In this document: positions 1-6,806 of the stretch, in pieces
Position numbering within the stretch: position 1 is the stretch's first letter
Layout: each line of letters begins with the position of its first letter
Assembly (NCBI RefSeq): GCF_014205875.1
Contig: NZ_JACHEN010000009.1
Coordinates: forward strand, 1-64,000
Direction of reading: 5' to 3'
From: Anaerosolibacter carboniphilus
GTDB taxonomy: Bacteria > Bacillota > Clostridia > Peptostreptococcales > Thermotaleaceae
DNA length: 64,000 nt
The notes under the pieces: generated by a model
Seen by the model: only the letters and a program-made list of their open reading frames with translations
Told to the model about the DNA's origin: nothing
The model's database searches: none
Made by a program: the position numbers and the translations under genes

Positions 1-305
1 ATGGTTATGAGTCTATTCTTGTTTGTCGATTCGTTTGCCAGAAATTCATATTTTTCAAATCTTTTTAAAGCAGTACGAACATTTTTTATAGATATTCCCA
101 AACCACTTTTCTTCGCAATCGACTCTAGGCTAGTAACAAATTGACCAGGCCTTGCTTTATATTTCTGTCCCTTCCACTCCCATTCTTTTTCCTTGTGGTT
201 CGCCATCATCAAGAGTGTTATCAAAATTGTTTTTTGTTCAGGCGTTGATTCCGTCCATATTGGCTTAACTAACAGTTCCCTATGCAACTTAATCCACCCT
301 TGCAT
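1..305 (-). CDS. Phage replication protein, N-terminal part (DnaD/replisome-organizer type), partial
   Basis: The first 101 residues are visible; the C-terminus lies beyond the window edge. The start is the ATG at 303-305, preceded by GAGGCGGGTG. The sequence begins MQGWIKLHRELL and continues with WTESTPEQKTILITLLMMANH and a basic winged-helix-like stretch with KNVRTALKRFEKYEFL. That pattern is typical of the N-terminal DNA-binding domain of phage replisome organizers, which bind the phage origin and help load the helicase. Its place after ERF/Gam genes fits an early replication operon. The family call rests on recognition of the N-terminus only. Confidence 0.75.
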   Translation of the reverse strand, partial: MQGWIKLHRELLVKPIWTESTPEQKTILITLLMMANHKEKEWEWKGQKYKARPGQFVTSLESIAKKSGLGISIKNVRTALKRFEKYEFLANESTNKNRLIT

Positions 306-378
306 CTCATCACCCGCCTCTTAAAAGAAATGGAACTGAAGCTTATGCCCCAGCTCCATAAGGGTCAAAATCAAGCTG

Positions 379-1056
379 CTATCTACTTACAAACTTGTCT
401 TTCTTATCGTTATACACCAGGTCTATAGGGCTGTGGCAGCACTTACATGGTACAAAACTTACTTCATTGCTGACTTTAAAGGTTGCTGTAGTATTACATT
501 TTGGACATTTATATGATCCATCTGTAATCCCATCTAGCTTGGTCTCTTTCTTGCATCGATGGCATGTAGCCGTGTCTCCTTCATTCCCGAATTTATACTG
601 GACTGTTCCGCACTCATCACATTGAAAGAAAATGAGTTTTGACTTACTTGCATTGCTTATACTTACGGGTTCTTCCTCTTTGATCAAGCTTTTTGTAATT
701 GGAGTTTTTTCTTCATAGGCCTCTTTCACTTTTTCTAAAATCTCTTTGGCAGTTATCGCAGGAGTCAATTGTATCGACTGACTATTGTAACTATGAGGTT
801 TATGTAAGTAATTTCTCTTTGAAAACTCTGTAAGTTCCGCGGTACCTTCTTCATCCACATATCCTAGTATGATAATATTTGGGCTTATGATGAGCCCCTT
901 CCCTTCCATGGGTGTCATTACAAATATTGGTTTGTTCTCTTCCTTTGCCAAAGCATCGTCGATCTTATCTAATACATCTAAAGCCATTGATGTAGGCATA
1001 TTCATTTTCATTTCCATCCTCTTACCGAGGTTTAACAATAAGTTTAGAGTTGCCAT
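379..1056 (-). CDS. Phage zinc-ribbon protein of unknown function
   Basis: The start is the ATG at 1054-1056 with GGGGGAAATGAG in front. A longer reading from 1122 would overlap the upstream gene and lacks a ribosome site. The N-terminal half (about 130 residues) has no motif I recognise. The C-terminal half has three Cys pairs, CDEC...CHRC, CPKC and CKCC, which look like two tandem zinc ribbons. It follows the ERF gene by 13 nt, so it is probably co-transcribed and may act in phage DNA replication or recombination; that role is inferred from position only. Confidence 0.7.
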   Translation of the reverse strand: MATLNLLLNLGKRMEMKMNMPTSMALDVLDKIDDALAKEENKPIFVMTPMEGKGLIISPNIIILGYVDEEGTAELTEFSKRNYLHKPHSYNSQSIQLTPAITAKEILEKVKEAYEEKTPITKSLIKEEEPVSISNASKSKLIFFQCDECGTVQYKFGNEGDTATCHRCKKETKLDGITDGSYKCPKCNTTATFKVSNEVSFVPCKCCHSPIDLVYNDKKDKFVSR

Positions 1057-1069
1057 CTCATTTCCCCCT

Positions 1070-1711
1070 TTATTTGATTTTCTCGTGTTTCTTCTGACAG
1101 TCTTTGCATAGGTGCTTTCCATAGTAGTTCATGGAGTAAGATTGTACAGCCTGTGGAATCTCAGTGCTACAATCACCGCACTGGCCATCATTTTTAGCTT
1201 GTCCTTGATTACTACTGCCGCCATTTCCACTGGTAGGAGCATCATTTTTCTTTTCTGTCTGCTTACCACTTTTCTTTCCATCAGCCTTTTTCAGCTTCTC
1301 GTCCCATTCATCTGAGCTGATCTTGTCAGGATCTTCACCAGTTGGAATAGCAAAAGTCCGAAGAAGCATATATTTATAGCTGTAGGTCATAGCCTTGCCT
1401 ACACCCTTATCCTGTGTATCCACACCAGTACCGCTGCTGACGATGATCTCACTCTCTCCTGTATCAATGTCTACGATCTTGTATTTGGTGTTGACAGTGG
1501 TAAGCACATCATCCTTGAAGTGCTGCTGATCTATTGGAATGATCACTAACCCATGCTTGATCAGGCTGTCTCTTACAGTAGAAGTAACCTTCTCCTCAGA
1601 TATGGCTTTATATTTGGTTTTTCCAAACTCGATTTGATCATCTTTCTGGAGATATTCAACATCCTTCATGACGGAGTGGATCTTCTTCCAAAGATTTTTC
1701 TTATCTTCCAA
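1070..1711 (-). CDS. ERF-family single-strand annealing protein
   Basis: This is a phage recombinase of the ERF superfamily, which anneals complementary single strands during phage DNA recombination. Family-like segments are YKAISEEKVTSTVRDSLIKHG near residues 31-51, and the block SSGTGVDTQDKGVGKAMTYS with KYMLLRTFAIPTGEDPD. The C-terminal 70 residues are a low-complexity Ser/Gly/Lys linker and a four-Cys segment (CGDC...CKDC), a probable zinc finger appended to the core. The start is TTG at 1709-1711, immediately after the TAA of the Gam-like gene, with AAGGTGG 10 nt upstream, so the two genes are translationally coupled. Confidence 0.88.
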   Translation of the reverse strand: MEDKKNLWKKIHSVMKDVEYLQKDDQIEFGKTKYKAISEEKVTSTVRDSLIKHGLVIIPIDQQHFKDDVLTTVNTKYKIVDIDTGESEIIVSSGTGVDTQDKGVGKAMTYSYKYMLLRTFAIPTGEDPDKISSDEWDEKLKKADGKKSGKQTEKKNDAPTSGNGGSSNQGQAKNDGQCGDCSTEIPQAVQSYSMNYYGKHLCKDCQKKHEKIK

Positions 1712-2257
1712 TTACTCCACCACCTTAATCTCTAGTTTGTCTTCTCTGTCAGTGATCGTAATACCATCGATGATCTGACCATCAGGATCTACCGCTTTAC
1801 CATCTACAACTCTAAAGAGTTTCTTAATTTCATCTTTCTTAGGCTCTTCTTTCACCCGGATCAACTCTTTCAATCCGGCTTCTTTAAGGCTATGTATTGC
1901 CTTTTCTTCGTCATACTCCCATTTTGGCTGCTGCTTTCTAAATCCAATCTTTCCGTAAGGTGTACTGCATTTGAATTTAGGATCTGCTTCACGCTGTACC
2001 ACTGCATATTCTGTAAGTTTTCCTTCAAAGAAGGCAATACTCTCGTCGATCTGCTTCGCTTCATTAACTAACCAGGTCTGTATTCTCTCAATCTCAGCTT
2101 TGGCTAAAGCTTCTATTTCAGCTTTCTGATTATGATAAGCCTTTATTTTCCTAAAGGCCCAATTTACACCCTCGATATCATTGATTATAAATCTATTTTC
2201 CTGGACACCTGATTGCTGCACCTCTTCAATTTCTAAAAGATCTAATTGATTGAGCAT
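1712..2257 (-). CDS. Gam-like host-nuclease inhibitor family protein
   Basis: The 181-residue protein has a long helical N-terminal part (residues 25-95, with NQKAEIEALAKAEIERI) followed by a compact C-terminal part containing YGKIGFRKQQPKWEYDEEKA. This resembles phage Gam-type proteins (Mu Gam/GamL family) that bind double-strand ends and protect them from host exonucleases. Pairing with an ERF annealing protein is a common phage arrangement. The ATG at 2255-2257 has GGGAGGAATCAGG before it and overlaps the upstream gene by 16 nt. Confidence 0.78.
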   Translation of the reverse strand: MLNQLDLLEIEEVQQSGVQENRFIINDIEGVNWAFRKIKAYHNQKAEIEALAKAEIERIQTWLVNEAKQIDESIAFFEGKLTEYAVVQREADPKFKCSTPYGKIGFRKQQPKWEYDEEKAIHSLKEAGLKELIRVKEEPKKDEIKKLFRVVDGKAVDPDGQIIDGITITDREDKLEIKVVE

Positions 2258-2694
2258 CCTGATTCCTCCCCAAATAGTTTTTTAAGTCTCTCATACTCTC
2301 TCTTTTCGCTTGCCAACTTCTTGCTTTCTAAGTCGATACCATCAATATCAGATATATACTGCCCTTCCATCAGGCTAAAATCATGTACCCAAGTCTCGAT
2401 CTCTCCAGAAGTCTTAATCTTAATATCAACACTTCTATATCCCTGCTGCTGCCATTCACGAAGCTTGTATAGATCAGGCAACTTGTCCAATACTTTAGGA
2501 TCAGGATTCTCAAGATATCCCTCCCAGGCCCTTGCTGTATCCTCGATGACCTTTGTGAATCTCTCAAACTGCTTGTCTCCCTCTTGGTCATTGGAAAGAT
2601 CAGTTTCGCATTCTCCAGTTAAATGAATAATCAGCTTGATTTTATCTGCTAAACTTAAATGACTTGTGATTTCAATAAAAGTTTTTAATCCCAT
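2242..2694 (-). CDS. Phage hypothetical protein
   Basis: The 150-residue acidic, mostly helical protein has no family that I recognise. It has a Trp-rich centre (residues about 56-107) and a charged C-terminal helix ending SGCSIN. The start is clear: AGGAGGATAAAT sits directly before the ATG at 2692-2694. Its end overlaps the Gam-like gene by 16 nt, which places it in the same early operon. Confidence 0.65.
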   Translation of the reverse strand: MGLKTFIEITSHLSLADKIKLIIHLTGECETDLSNDQEGDKQFERFTKVIEDTARAWEGYLENPDPKVLDKLPDLYKLREWQQQGYRSVDIKIKTSGEIETWVHDFSLMEGQYISDIDGIDLESKKLASEKREYERLKKLFGEESGCSIN

Positions 2695-2767
2695 ATTTAT
2701 CCTCCTAACACTGTATTAAATTCAGAAAATCTGATATAATACAGACAGCTTGTATTTTTTTATCTGA

Positions 2768-3046
2768 CTACTGAGCAGTTGCAGCTGCTTGGTGGTCATT
2801 TTCATTTTGATTCATTTCTCTTAGTTCCTGGTCTAGTGGACAACTTAAGCATCCATATTCTTTCCAGTCTAACCCTTGACACTGCTTACACTTTTCAAAT
2901 CTTTTCATCCTTTTCAAAACTGCATCAATCTTTAATTCAGCAGCCTTTAATTGAAATGTTGCAATGTCGATATGATTTGGATCTGCATAGCTAAAATTCT
3001 GCTGTGCCTGTGAAAACTGCTCCAATGCCTCTAGAAAATCTTCCAA
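2768..3046 (-). CDS. Small phage protein with CxxC pairs
   Basis: I place the start at the TTG at 3044-3046, because AGGGGGTG ends seven bases before it; the GTG at 3055 lies inside that ribosome site. The 92-residue product is helical and has CKQCQG and CLSC, spaced like one zinc-binding knuckle pair. No function is recognised. It lies in the leftward early operon. Confidence 0.6.
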   Translation of the reverse strand: MEDFLEALEQFSQAQQNFSYADPNHIDIATFQLKAAELKIDAVLKRMKRFEKCKQCQGLDWKEYGCLSCPLDQELREMNQNENDHQAAATAQ

Positions 3047-3061
3047 AACAATCACCCCCTA

Positions 3062-3148
3062 TCATTCGAGTTCATCTCTTAATACATAAACCAATGTGAT
3101 GGGGAATGCTATGCAAAACATCGTGAAGAAAATTCCCCACCAATTCAC
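3062..3148 (-). CDS. 28-residue single-pass membrane peptide, phage
   Basis: This is too short for normal ORF calling. A GTG at 3146-3148 follows AGGGAGGTGATTGAT and opens a frame encoding an N-terminal NWWG, one hydrophobic segment of about 18 residues, and a charged tail RDELE. The frame also extends upstream without a stop, but that extension reads through the ribosome site and through a better frame for the preceding gene. The role is unknown; small membrane peptides are common in phage early regions. Confidence 0.5.
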   Translation of the reverse strand: MNWWGIFFTMFCIAFPITLVYVLRDELE

Positions 3149-3164
3149 ATCAATCACCTCCCTT

Positions 3165-3308
3165 CTAATCAGCCGCACCCACCAATATCTCCAGGATGAT
3201 ATCATCCTTGTCCTTATGTACCTGGCGGAGTGCAACTCTTTGCAAATTTTCTCTTCTAATTCTCCTTGGCTTGTCTGTTTCTCTTGCATTTTTCTTTTGC
3301 CTAGGCAC
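3165..3308 (-). CDS. 47-residue basic phage protein
   Basis: GTG at 3306-3308 follows AAGGAGG with seven-base spacing, and its first base is the last base of the upstream TAG stop (TAGTG), which suggests translational coupling. The frame gives a very basic N-terminus (PRQKKNARETDKPRRIRRE) and an acidic/hydrophobic C-terminus ending ILVGAAD. It competes with a longer overlapping frame at 3062-3289 that has no convincing ribosome site. I do not recognise the family. Confidence 0.55.
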   Translation of the reverse strand: MPRQKKNARETDKPRRIRRENLQRVALRQVHKDKDDIILEILVGAAD

Positions 3309-3607
3309 TATCTAGCCTCCTTCACTTCTCTGCAAACAGATTGCTGAATATTCTTTTTTGTGTAGTTACTACACTTTTGAGGAAAAAAATATTTCCCTAT
3401 GTCGGAAACTTCAATCTCTAACTCATCCACAATCTTGTCAATTTCATCTGCTCCAAAGCAGTAGAACCCATTTATTTTGTCTGATAGTGTGTTTGTTGCT
3501 ATACCTATAGAAACAGATAATTTCCTATAGGAAGACTTTTTTTCTCTTATCAAACCCTTTAATGCCTGGAGTTCTACAAACCTTTTTCTCTTTTGTGTTT
3601 TTTTCAT
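3308..3607 (-). CDS. Cro-like phage regulator (helix-turn-helix)
   Basis: The start is the ATG at 3605-3607 with AAAGGGGGAGCAAT before it. After a basic N-terminus (KKTQKRKRF) comes a predicted helix-turn-helix: LKGLIREKKSSYRKLSVSIG, then IATNTLSDKINGFYCF, with the final segment ADEIDKIVDELEIEVSDI. This is the small Cro/C1-type fold. It is the first gene of the leftward early operon and is divergent from the CI-like gene, the classical cro position. Its C-terminal coding sequence contains a perfect 15-bp palindrome at 3360-3374. Confidence 0.75.
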   Translation of the reverse strand: MKKTQKRKRFVELQALKGLIREKKSSYRKLSVSIGIATNTLSDKINGFYCFGADEIDKIVDELEIEVSDIGKYFFPQKCSNYTKKNIQQSVCREVKEAR

Positions 3608-3627
3608 ATTGCTCCCCCTTTCTTTTG

Positions 3628-3735
3628 TGTAGTAAATCAACTTTTGTAATTTCATTATACTATTTCGTTTTTGTTTGTCAATGATTTAATCAACATTTTT
3701 AGCAATTATTTGTATATTTTTATTGACTAAATCAA
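3628..3735. promoter_or_regulatory. Three phage operator-like sites
   Basis: Related 13-mers occur at 3628-3640 (TGTAGTAAATCAA), 3681-3693 (ATGATTTAATCAA) and 3723-3735 (TTGACTAAATCAA). The last two approximate the palindrome TTGAYTWAATCAA. Centre spacing is 53 and 42 bp, near five and four helical turns. One site sits on the cI -35 box, one abuts the cro -35 box, and one covers the cro transcript start. They are likely targets of CI and Cro. Confidence 0.7.
3654..3681 (-). promoter_or_regulatory. Leftward early promoter (cro promoter)
   Basis: On the minus strand TTGACA (3676-3681) and TATAAT (3654-3659) are both consensus and separated by 16 bp. The start site should fall near 3647, about 40 nt before the cro ATG. 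Operator-like 13-mers flank it on both sides. Confidence 0.85.
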
Positions 3736-3751
3736 CGTTTAGAATTATAAT
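3723..3751 (+). promoter_or_regulatory. cI/int promoter
   Basis: TTGACT at 3723-3728 and TATAAT at 3746-3751 are separated by 17 bp. The -35 box is inside the third operator-like site, so the repressor may control its own transcription. Transcription should begin near 3758 and read cI then int. Confidence 0.85.
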
Positions 3752-3779
3752 AACAGTATACATATCGGAGGTGTTTAAA

Positions 3780-4418
3780 TTGCCAGGGAAAGCATTTAAT
3801 AAAGAAATATTTGCAAGTAGATTGCAAGAATTAATGAAGGATAATGATGATACCATATATAGTCTAGGTGAATATTTACACCTTAGTCCATCGTCTATCT
3901 CAAAGTATATTAACGCAAACATGATCCCTAAACATGTTATGATAGATGCAATTGCAGATAAATATAATGTTAACCCTGTATGGTTGATGGGTGCGGATGT
4001 TGATAAATTCAACCCTACAGATAAAAAAAACAAAAGTAAGCAAATTCCTGTATTAGGGACAATTGCAGCAGGAAAGCCTATTATGGCTCAAGAATACATA
4101 GAATCTTATGAACATGTTGGATATGATGAAAAAGTTGATTTTTGCCTAAGGGTAAAAGGCGATAGCATGGTTAATGCTCGAATATTTGATGGGGATATTG
4201 TTTTTATACGAAGTCAACCAGATGTAGAGAATGGGGAAATTGCAGCTGTAATTATTGATGGGGAAGAGGCTACCTTAAAAAGAGTCTATAAAGTGAACGG
4301 AAGCATTATACTAAGACCTGAAAATCCTCAATATCAGGATTTTGTTTTTTCTAAAAAAGATATGAAATCCGTTAGAATCCTAGGGAAAGCAATATCTTTC
4401 AAGTCGGAGGTAAGATAA
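3780..4418 (+). CDS. CI-like phage repressor (XRE helix-turn-helix plus S24 LexA-type peptidase)
   Basis: The start is TTG at 3780-3782 with CGGAGGTG upstream; the longer frame from 3723 would begin inside the promoter. Residues 5-70 are an XRE helix-turn-helix (SLGEYLHLSPSSISKYINAN). Residues about 85-205 are a LexA/S24 domain with a hydrophobic cleavage region around GTIAAG, the GDSM motif of the catalytic Ser, and a later LKRVY carrying the Lys of the Ser-Lys dyad. Such repressors keep the prophage silent and self-cleave on RecA activation. The int gene follows after one base, so the two are co-transcribed. Confidence 0.9.
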   Translation: MPGKAFNKEIFASRLQELMKDNDDTIYSLGEYLHLSPSSISKYINANMIPKHVMIDAIADKYNVNPVWLMGADVDKFNPTDKKNKSKQIPVLGTIAAGKPIMAQEYIESYEHVGYDEKVDFCLRVKGDSMVNARIFDGDIVFIRSQPDVENGEIAAVIIDGEEATLKRVYKVNGSIILRPENPQYQDFVFSKKDMKSVRILGKAISFKSEVR

Positions 4419-4419
4419 T

Positions 4420-5514
4420 ATGGCCAGTATAAAAAAGTTAGCTAATGGCAGTTACCAGGCCACAGTCTTCATCGGAAGAGACTCAAAAGGAAAGCAATTA
4501 AGAAAATATATAACAAAACCAACCATGAAAGAATGCAAGGCAGCTGCCAGAGAATTAGAACAGGAAATTGAAGAGAAACGGTTTATCAATGTGGACAATG
4601 TTAGAATGGCAGCGTGGATGGAGAAATGGCTAGAATTAAACAAAGAAAGCCTTGCTCCATCTACTTTTTTAGGCTATAAAATGTATGTAGAAGTCCATTT
4701 CAATCCATACTTTGGACAATTGAAATTATCTCAGATCAATGAGATTCATATTAAAGAGTATATGAATGCAAAGCTTAAAGAATTATCTAGTACAACTGTT
4801 AGAAAACATATGTTAATACTGCGTAGAATCCTCGAGGATGCTTTAAAACATAAAAGCCCATGCAAGGATATAAAAATTCCTAATAAGGATGACTACAAAC
4901 CCACAGTGCTGTCTGAGGATGATTTTAAGGCTATACACGACTCAGTTAAAGACGATCCAGTAATGGGCCTGCGTGATGAAGGAGTGATACTATTAGCTGC
5001 ATGGTGTGGGCTCCGCAGAGGGGAAATATTCGCTTTAAAGTGGGATGACATTGATTGGAAAAAGTTCACGCTAAGAATCGATGAGAGTAGATCTATCTCC
5101 GAGGAAGGATATATTGATAAAAAACCAAAGTCGAAAAATGGATTGAGGACCATTGTCGTTCCTGAGTATTTAATCAGAGTATTAGAACTTTATAGAAAGA
5201 GTCTTAAAAAAATTACTGAAAGGATATTTCCTATTCGACCCGATCATTTCTCTAGTTATTTTGCTAAGATGGTTAAGACTAGAAATCTTCCATCTATTCG
5301 CTTCCATGATCTTAGACATTATCACGCATCATGGCTATACAAACAGGGTATTCCAGACCATTATGCTGCTCAAAGACTTGGCCATGATATTCATGTTCTA
5401 AAAGGGATATACCAGCATTTAGACATGGATGTGAAAAGTGATATTGATAACTTAATACGATCTAATTTTGATGAAAAAAAGGACAAGCCATTTGCTCAAA
5501 CGGTTGAAAAATAG
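4420..5514 (+). CDS. int: Tyrosine site-specific integrase
   Basis: The 364-residue phage integrase has an N-terminal arm-binding AP2-like domain (residues 1-55, YQATVFIGRDSKGKQLRKY), a SAM-like core-binding domain (about 60-150) and a catalytic domain. Catalytic motifs are visible: GLRRGEI (Arg), HDLRHYHASW (His-x-x-Arg), LGHDIHV (His) and the Tyr in KGIYQHLD. Its ATG lies one base after the cI stop with GGAGGTAAGATAAT as ribosome site. The gene ends about 180 bp from the tRNA-Leu fragment, as expected for an int-att module. Confidence 0.95.
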   Translation: MASIKKLANGSYQATVFIGRDSKGKQLRKYITKPTMKECKAAARELEQEIEEKRFINVDNVRMAAWMEKWLELNKESLAPSTFLGYKMYVEVHFNPYFGQLKLSQINEIHIKEYMNAKLKELSSTTVRKHMLILRRILEDALKHKSPCKDIKIPNKDDYKPTVLSEDDFKAIHDSVKDDPVMGLRDEGVILLAAWCGLRRGEIFALKWDDIDWKKFTLRIDESRSISEEGYIDKKPKSKNGLRTIVVPEYLIRVLELYRKSLKKITERIFPIRPDHFSSYFAKMVKTRNLPSIRFHDLRHYHASWLYKQGIPDHYAAQRLGHDIHVLKGIYQHLDMDVKSDIDNLIRSNFDEKKDKPFAQTVEK

Positions 5515-5530
5515 AGCAGTCCAGACATAC

Positions 5531-5553
5531 AAAAACCGCACAAAAAACCGCAC
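5531..5553. repeat. Two direct repeats next to int, possible integrase arm sites
   Basis: AAAAACCGCAC occurs at 5531-5541 and 5543-5553, a 12-bp tandem repeat just after the int stop and on the phage side of the att core. Phage integrases with an AP2-like N-terminus bind short direct arm-type repeats in such positions; the assignment is inferred. Confidence 0.5.
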
Positions 5554-5694
5554 AAAAAATTTAGATTCGTAATAACGATATTAAGAATAATAGTATCATT
5601 TCTTTAAACTCAACATTTTTATTGATTTTCAAAGTTTAACAAACATTAAATTTTCAATCATTTTGCTGATGTTTATTTTTACGAAACATATCGC

Positions 5695-5750
5695 ACTCAA
5701 AATCCGGCGGGGTAACACCCGTGAGGGTTCAAGTCCCTCCTTCGGCACCA
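5695..5750 (+). other. Attachment site: 3' half of tRNA-Leu (anticodon CAA)
   Basis: The segment folds as the 3' part of tRNA-Leu: anticodon loop CTCAAAA (5696-5702), 3' anticodon stem TCCGG, a long variable arm CGGGG-TAAC-ACCCG, T arm GAGGG-TTCAAGT-CCCTC (5723-5739), acceptor strand CTTCGGC and an encoded ACCA. The upstream bases do not complete the anticodon or acceptor stems, so this is not a functional tRNA. It is the duplicated end left by integration; the full tRNA-Leu should be at the far left end of the prophage. Confidence 0.88.
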
Positions 5751-5754
5751 GTAA

Positions 5755-5796
5755 ATAACCCAGGTTATGTAACCTGGGTTATCTTATTTTTTGATG
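5755..5796 (+). terminator. Terminator after the tRNA-Leu end
   Basis: A perfect 13-bp inverted repeat (5755-5767 and 5770-5782, core ACCCAGG/CCTGGGT) is followed by CTTATTTTTTG. It would have terminated the tRNA-Leu transcript before prophage integration. Confidence 0.8.
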
Positions 5797-5994
5797 TCGT
5801 GAAAATGACAATTATATTTTTTCCTATATTTTTTAACTCGCTTCCATTTGAACTATACCAACTTCTAGCTACATAGTCTATGTAATATTCTTGCCCAGAC
5901 TGTAACACATATCCCCCTTCTTTCATAGTGTATATTAGAAAAACAATTTGTGGCAGCCTTGCATTATGAATGATTCGTAAAGGAGGTGGAAATT

Positions 5995-6198
5995 GTGACT
6001 GAAAAAAAAGCTGGTTTGGGCAATTGGCTAGGAGAAAATGACAGTTTGCTTTTCTTCTTCCTGTTGTTGGTTGTACTGTTTGGTGGCCCTTTATTCGGAT
6101 CAGGAATAGGATTTGGGGATGATTCAAGCTTATTATTCTTCTTCCTATTGCTCATTGTATTATTCTCTAGTGGCTTATTCGGAGGCATAGGATTATAG
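5995..6198 (+). CDS. Small hydrophobic protein with internal tandem duplication
   Basis: The start is GTG at 5995-5997 with AAAGGAGGT seven bases upstream. The 67-residue product has two near-identical modules: ENDSLLFFFLLLVVLFGG (about residues 13-30) and DDSSLLFFFLLLIVLFSSG (about 41-59), joined by a Gly-rich linker and ending in LFGGIGL. Both modules are long enough to be membrane helices. It resembles small Gly/Phe/Leu-rich peptides of sporeformers, but I cannot name a family. It is the first host gene after the prophage and has its own terminator. Confidence 0.7.
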   Translation: MTEKKAGLGNWLGENDSLLFFFLLLVVLFGGPLFGSGIGFGDDSSLLFFFLLLIVLFSSGLFGGIGL

Positions 6199-6228
6199 TT
6201 CAAAATAAGAAAACTTAGGCAACATTCA

Positions 6229-6256
6229 AAAACAGACCGAATTTTCGGTCTGTTTT
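6229..6256. terminator. Bidirectional terminator
   Basis: A perfect 13-bp stem (core ACAGACCG / CGGTCTGT) with a two-base centre lies between the converging genes at 5995-6198 and 6260-6607. The plus side ends in TTTT. Confidence 0.75.
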
Positions 6257-6259
6257 ACA

Positions 6260-6607
6260 TTATTTCTTTAATATTTCTTTAATCTTCTCATAAGCGTGTT
6301 GTTCATTGGCTTGATCAAATTCAAAAACTCTCGTCTCTTCTTCATCAATGACCAGTAAGGTAACGAGGTCGTCCCTTTGCCCCAGTAGATACTCTAAGCT
6401 ATCCTCTCGATAAGGCTCTTTCATCAATATTTCTTTACCCTTAAATACACCAATGACACAATACCTACTTCCTTGATCATCATCTTTAAAAACAAGTTCC
6501 ATCTCGTCTTCAGTACCAAGCCGTACTTTATCTAAATTATCACTCATATGTACTTCATCAGCATATCCGATGAACCGCTCTAAATACGGCATTTTAATAA
6601 ATTCCAA
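6260..6607 (-). CDS. Conserved-looking hypothetical protein, 115 residues
   Basis: The start is TTG at 6605-6607; AGGAGG lies eight bases before it. The protein is acidic, with alternating strand-like segments (MELVFKDDD, YCVIGVFKGKEIL, DDLVTLLVIDEEETRVFEF) and a C-terminal amphipathic helix. Composition and length recall the small acidic DUF1292-like proteins of Firmicutes, but the diagnostic core is not present, so I leave it unassigned. Confidence 0.65.
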   Translation of the reverse strand: MEFIKMPYLERFIGYADEVHMSDNLDKVRLGTEDEMELVFKDDDQGSRYCVIGVFKGKEILMKEPYREDSLEYLLGQRDDLVTLLVIDEEETRVFEFDQANEQHAYEKIKEILKK

Positions 6608-6806
6608 AGCATATTCCTCCTAATCGGGCTTATAGTTTATAGTAAAAATTATACCATATCTTTTGAAAAAATTATTTTTTCATTTCAAATTTTTGTCTTC
6701 CCATTTTCATTCTTATCATAAATGATTTTTTTCATACAAAGTATGATACCTGTAAATAATAACTCTATAGTCATCAAAAATCTTTCTATAGAAGGGAATG
6801 CTCCGT

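Larger units (their letters stand above)
1..5750. mobile_element. Prophage right end (truncated by window start)
   Basis: The block holds phage-type genes only: replication protein, ERF annealing protein, Gam-like protein, Cro/CI pair and tyrosine integrase. It ends exactly at a 3' fragment of a tRNA-Leu gene, a standard integration target. Early genes run leftward from the cro promoter, while cI and int run rightward, so the structural and lysis genes and the other att site should lie left of the window. Whether the prophage is intact cannot be judged from this part. Confidence 0.9.

Noticed and set aside
3723-3779. Extended N-terminus of the CI-like repressor
   Set aside because: Its TTG is the -35 box of the promoter; the TTG at 3780 has a proper ribosome site.
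5765-6127. 120-residue minus-strand open frame beside the tRNA-Leu fragment
   Set aside because: It has no ribosome site, runs antisense into a better-supported gene at 5995, and ends inside a terminator stem.
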